Assembly: GCA_023389005.1 (NCBI GenBank) | Contig: JAEWFE010000292.1 | Span: 1 to 6,330, forward strand | Direction: 5' to 3' | DNA length: 6,330 nt | Source of the DNA: Bacillota bacterium | GTDB taxonomy: Bacteria; Bacillota; Bacilli; Lactobacillales; Enterococcaceae | Shown here: piece after piece, positions 5,239 through 6,330 of the stretch | Layout: the number at the start of each line of letters is the position of its first letter | Position numbering within the stretch: position 1 is the first letter of the stretch | Translations under genes and position numbers: made by a program | Notes under the pieces: generated by a model | Database searches by the model: none | The model's input: only the letters and a program-made list of their open reading frames with translations | Told to the model about the DNA's origin: nothing

Positions 5239-6330
5239 CCATCCTTCAACATTTTAATCATTGTTCTAAAATTTTGTTCTTGAATGTGTGAATTCGCCAA
5301 TCGATAGATCTCATCTGATCGAATCGTCAACGAAAGACGAGTAGCCTCTACTTTACCCACTCTAGTAATCAACGGGTAAGGCACTTGTTTTTTCACTTTA
5401 TTTAAATATCCTTGTCCTTTTTCAGTAAAGCCTAATATTCTTATACTTGGAGTTTGCCAAGCATTTCGAATCTCTTCCTTGCGCACATTTAACAAGCAAT
5501 ATAACAATAAGCGCTGAATACGCGTTTGACTATATCGTTTGCTTTTAAGCTGATTGATTAAAGATTCATAAGAAAAACAGCTTCGAATAAGCTTCTTCAT
5601 TTTGAAAGCTAGCCCTTCTTCCATTTGATAAATTTGCTGTAATTCTGCTAAATCCATCGTTAATAGACGAAATTTTAAATATGGAAAGAAATCTTCTAAA
5701 CAAACTTTCCGTTCGGTTAAATAAGCCAAAGAACTAGACGGCACATAAGGGGTAATTTCTTCTCCACGAAAGATTCCGCGACGAATAGCCGTAGCACTTG
5801 CAATCCTAGACTCTCCTAATTTTTGTTCATGATAACCACTCTCGATTCGAGGAATAGCTAATAAAGTCATTGGTTTGAGTAGTTGACTATTCGCTTTTGC
5901 ATAGCTCAATCCTAGAATATGGTTTGGTTGCTTATGATCAAAAGGAATGTCTATTTCTAAAGCTTGAAAAACGCGAATCATATTTTCAGCATAGGAAAGC
6001 TTTTCGTCAGCCATTTGATGAAAAAGTTGGTTTAACTGTTGATGATTTTGATGTAAAAATTGACCAATATGCTGATAATCCATTTTCTCCTGGCTATCTG
6101 TTCCGAAACAAAGATACTCACAACCAATCGCTGCTAACATATTGACACCGCCTTGTGCGAAATAATCCGCAGACTGAACTGCCCATTCAAACGGTAACTC
6201 TAGAACAATATCCGCCCCATTTTGTAAGGCACTATTTGCTCGTTGCCACTTATCAATAATTGCCGCTTCCCCACGCTGTAAAAAATTTCCACTCATCGCA
6301 CAGATAATGACATCAGCTTGGGATTTACAA
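5229..6330 (-). CDS. tmcAL: tRNA(Met) cytidine acetate ligase TmcAL (YlbM family), 5' end outside the window
   Basis: The enzyme uses ATP and acetate to N4-acetylate the wobble cytidine C34 of elongator tRNA(Met), which helps keep AUG from being confused with AUA decoding. The frame runs without a stop to the window edge (CKSQADVIICAMSGNFLQRG), so the Met at 6294-6296 is internal. About 25 N-terminal residues, including the first HxGH nucleotide-binding motif of this nucleotidyltransferase fold, lie outside. Visible family motifs in the 366-residue fragment are MSGNFLQRGEAAIIDKW (12-28), ELPFEWAVQSADYFAQG (44-60), CFGTDSQ (74-80), PNHILGLSYAKA (135-146) and IASATAIRRG (176-185, the second nucleotide-binding signature). 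The C-terminal part is helical and basic, as expected for tRNA binding. The stop overlaps the ClC start by 10 bp, so it heads or belongs to an operon with the two channel genes. Its promoter is not in the window. Confidence 0.93.
   Translation of the reverse strand, partial: CKSQADVIICAMSGNFLQRGEAAIIDKWQRANSALQNGADIVLELPFEWAVQSADYFAQGGVNMLAAIGCEYLCFGTDSQEKMDYQHIGQFLHQNHQQLNQLFHQMADEKLSYAENMIRVFQALEIDIPFDHKQPNHILGLSYAKANSQLLKPMTLLAIPRIESGYHEQKLGESRIASATAIRRGIFRGEEITPYVPSSSLAYLTERKVCLEDFFPYLKFRLLTMDLAELQQIYQMEEGLAFKMKKLIRSCFSYESLINQLKSKRYSQTRIQRLLLYCLLNVRKEEIRNAWQTPSIRILGFTEKGQGYLNKVKKQVPYPLITRVGKVEATRLSLTIRSDEIYRLANSHIQEQNFRTMIKMLKDGCN

Noticed and set aside
5897..6145. 82-codon plus-strand frame
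   Set aside because: It lies antisense within tmcAL, whose protein motifs are clear; no independent evidence of coding.
6294..6296. ATG as the start of tmcAL
   Set aside because: The frame continues upstream to the window edge with family-typical residues (ADVIICAMSGNF), so this Met is internal and the true start is outside.

Overview
The window comes from a low-GC Gram-positive bacterium of the Lactobacillales, most likely an Enterococcus or a close relative (Tetragenococcus, Vagococcus, Melissococcus). The grounds are the AT-rich composition, the AGGAGG-type ribosome binding sites, and the protein sequences: a YebC-family protein of the MGRKWANIVAKK type, a tRNA(Met) cytidine acetate ligase (TmcAL) and a Firmicutes-type IS200/IS605 transposase. 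Genus is inferred from remembered family resemblance, not from a search.

Left part (1-1114), accessory and decaying. An IS200/IS605-type insertion sequence enters from the left edge. It has a complete TnpA transposase gene on the minus strand (13-417), a good promoter (447-476) and a highly structured left end (472-577). A ribosome binding site immediately after tnpA, at the window edge, suggests that a second gene (probably tnpB) starts just outside. The element abuts a plus-strand remnant (about 578-1114) that has lost its 5' end. The remnant also carries an in-frame TGA exactly where related proteins would have a conserved Trp (GK-W-VIE), so this gene is twice broken.

Middle part (1202-2819), minus strand. 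An exported or membrane-anchored protein of the agmatine/peptidyl-arginine deiminase family, with all catalytic residues present, overlaps by 47 bp a small four-helix membrane protein of unknown function. The pair looks co-transcribed and translationally linked.

Right part (2856-6330), minus strand. tmcAL (5' end outside the window), a divergent ClC-type chloride channel/transporter and a two-helix potassium-channel-like protein overlap by 10 and 4 bp and form a tight operon. A clear sigma-A promoter then drives yebC, which ends at a 15-bp perfect stem-loop terminator. In many Lactobacillales, as I recall it, tmcAL is followed closely by yebC. Here two ion-channel genes sit between them, which is the most interesting arrangement among the intact genes.

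No tRNA, rRNA, CRISPR array or riboswitch was recognised. No stretch above 300 bp lacks a gene or gene remnant.
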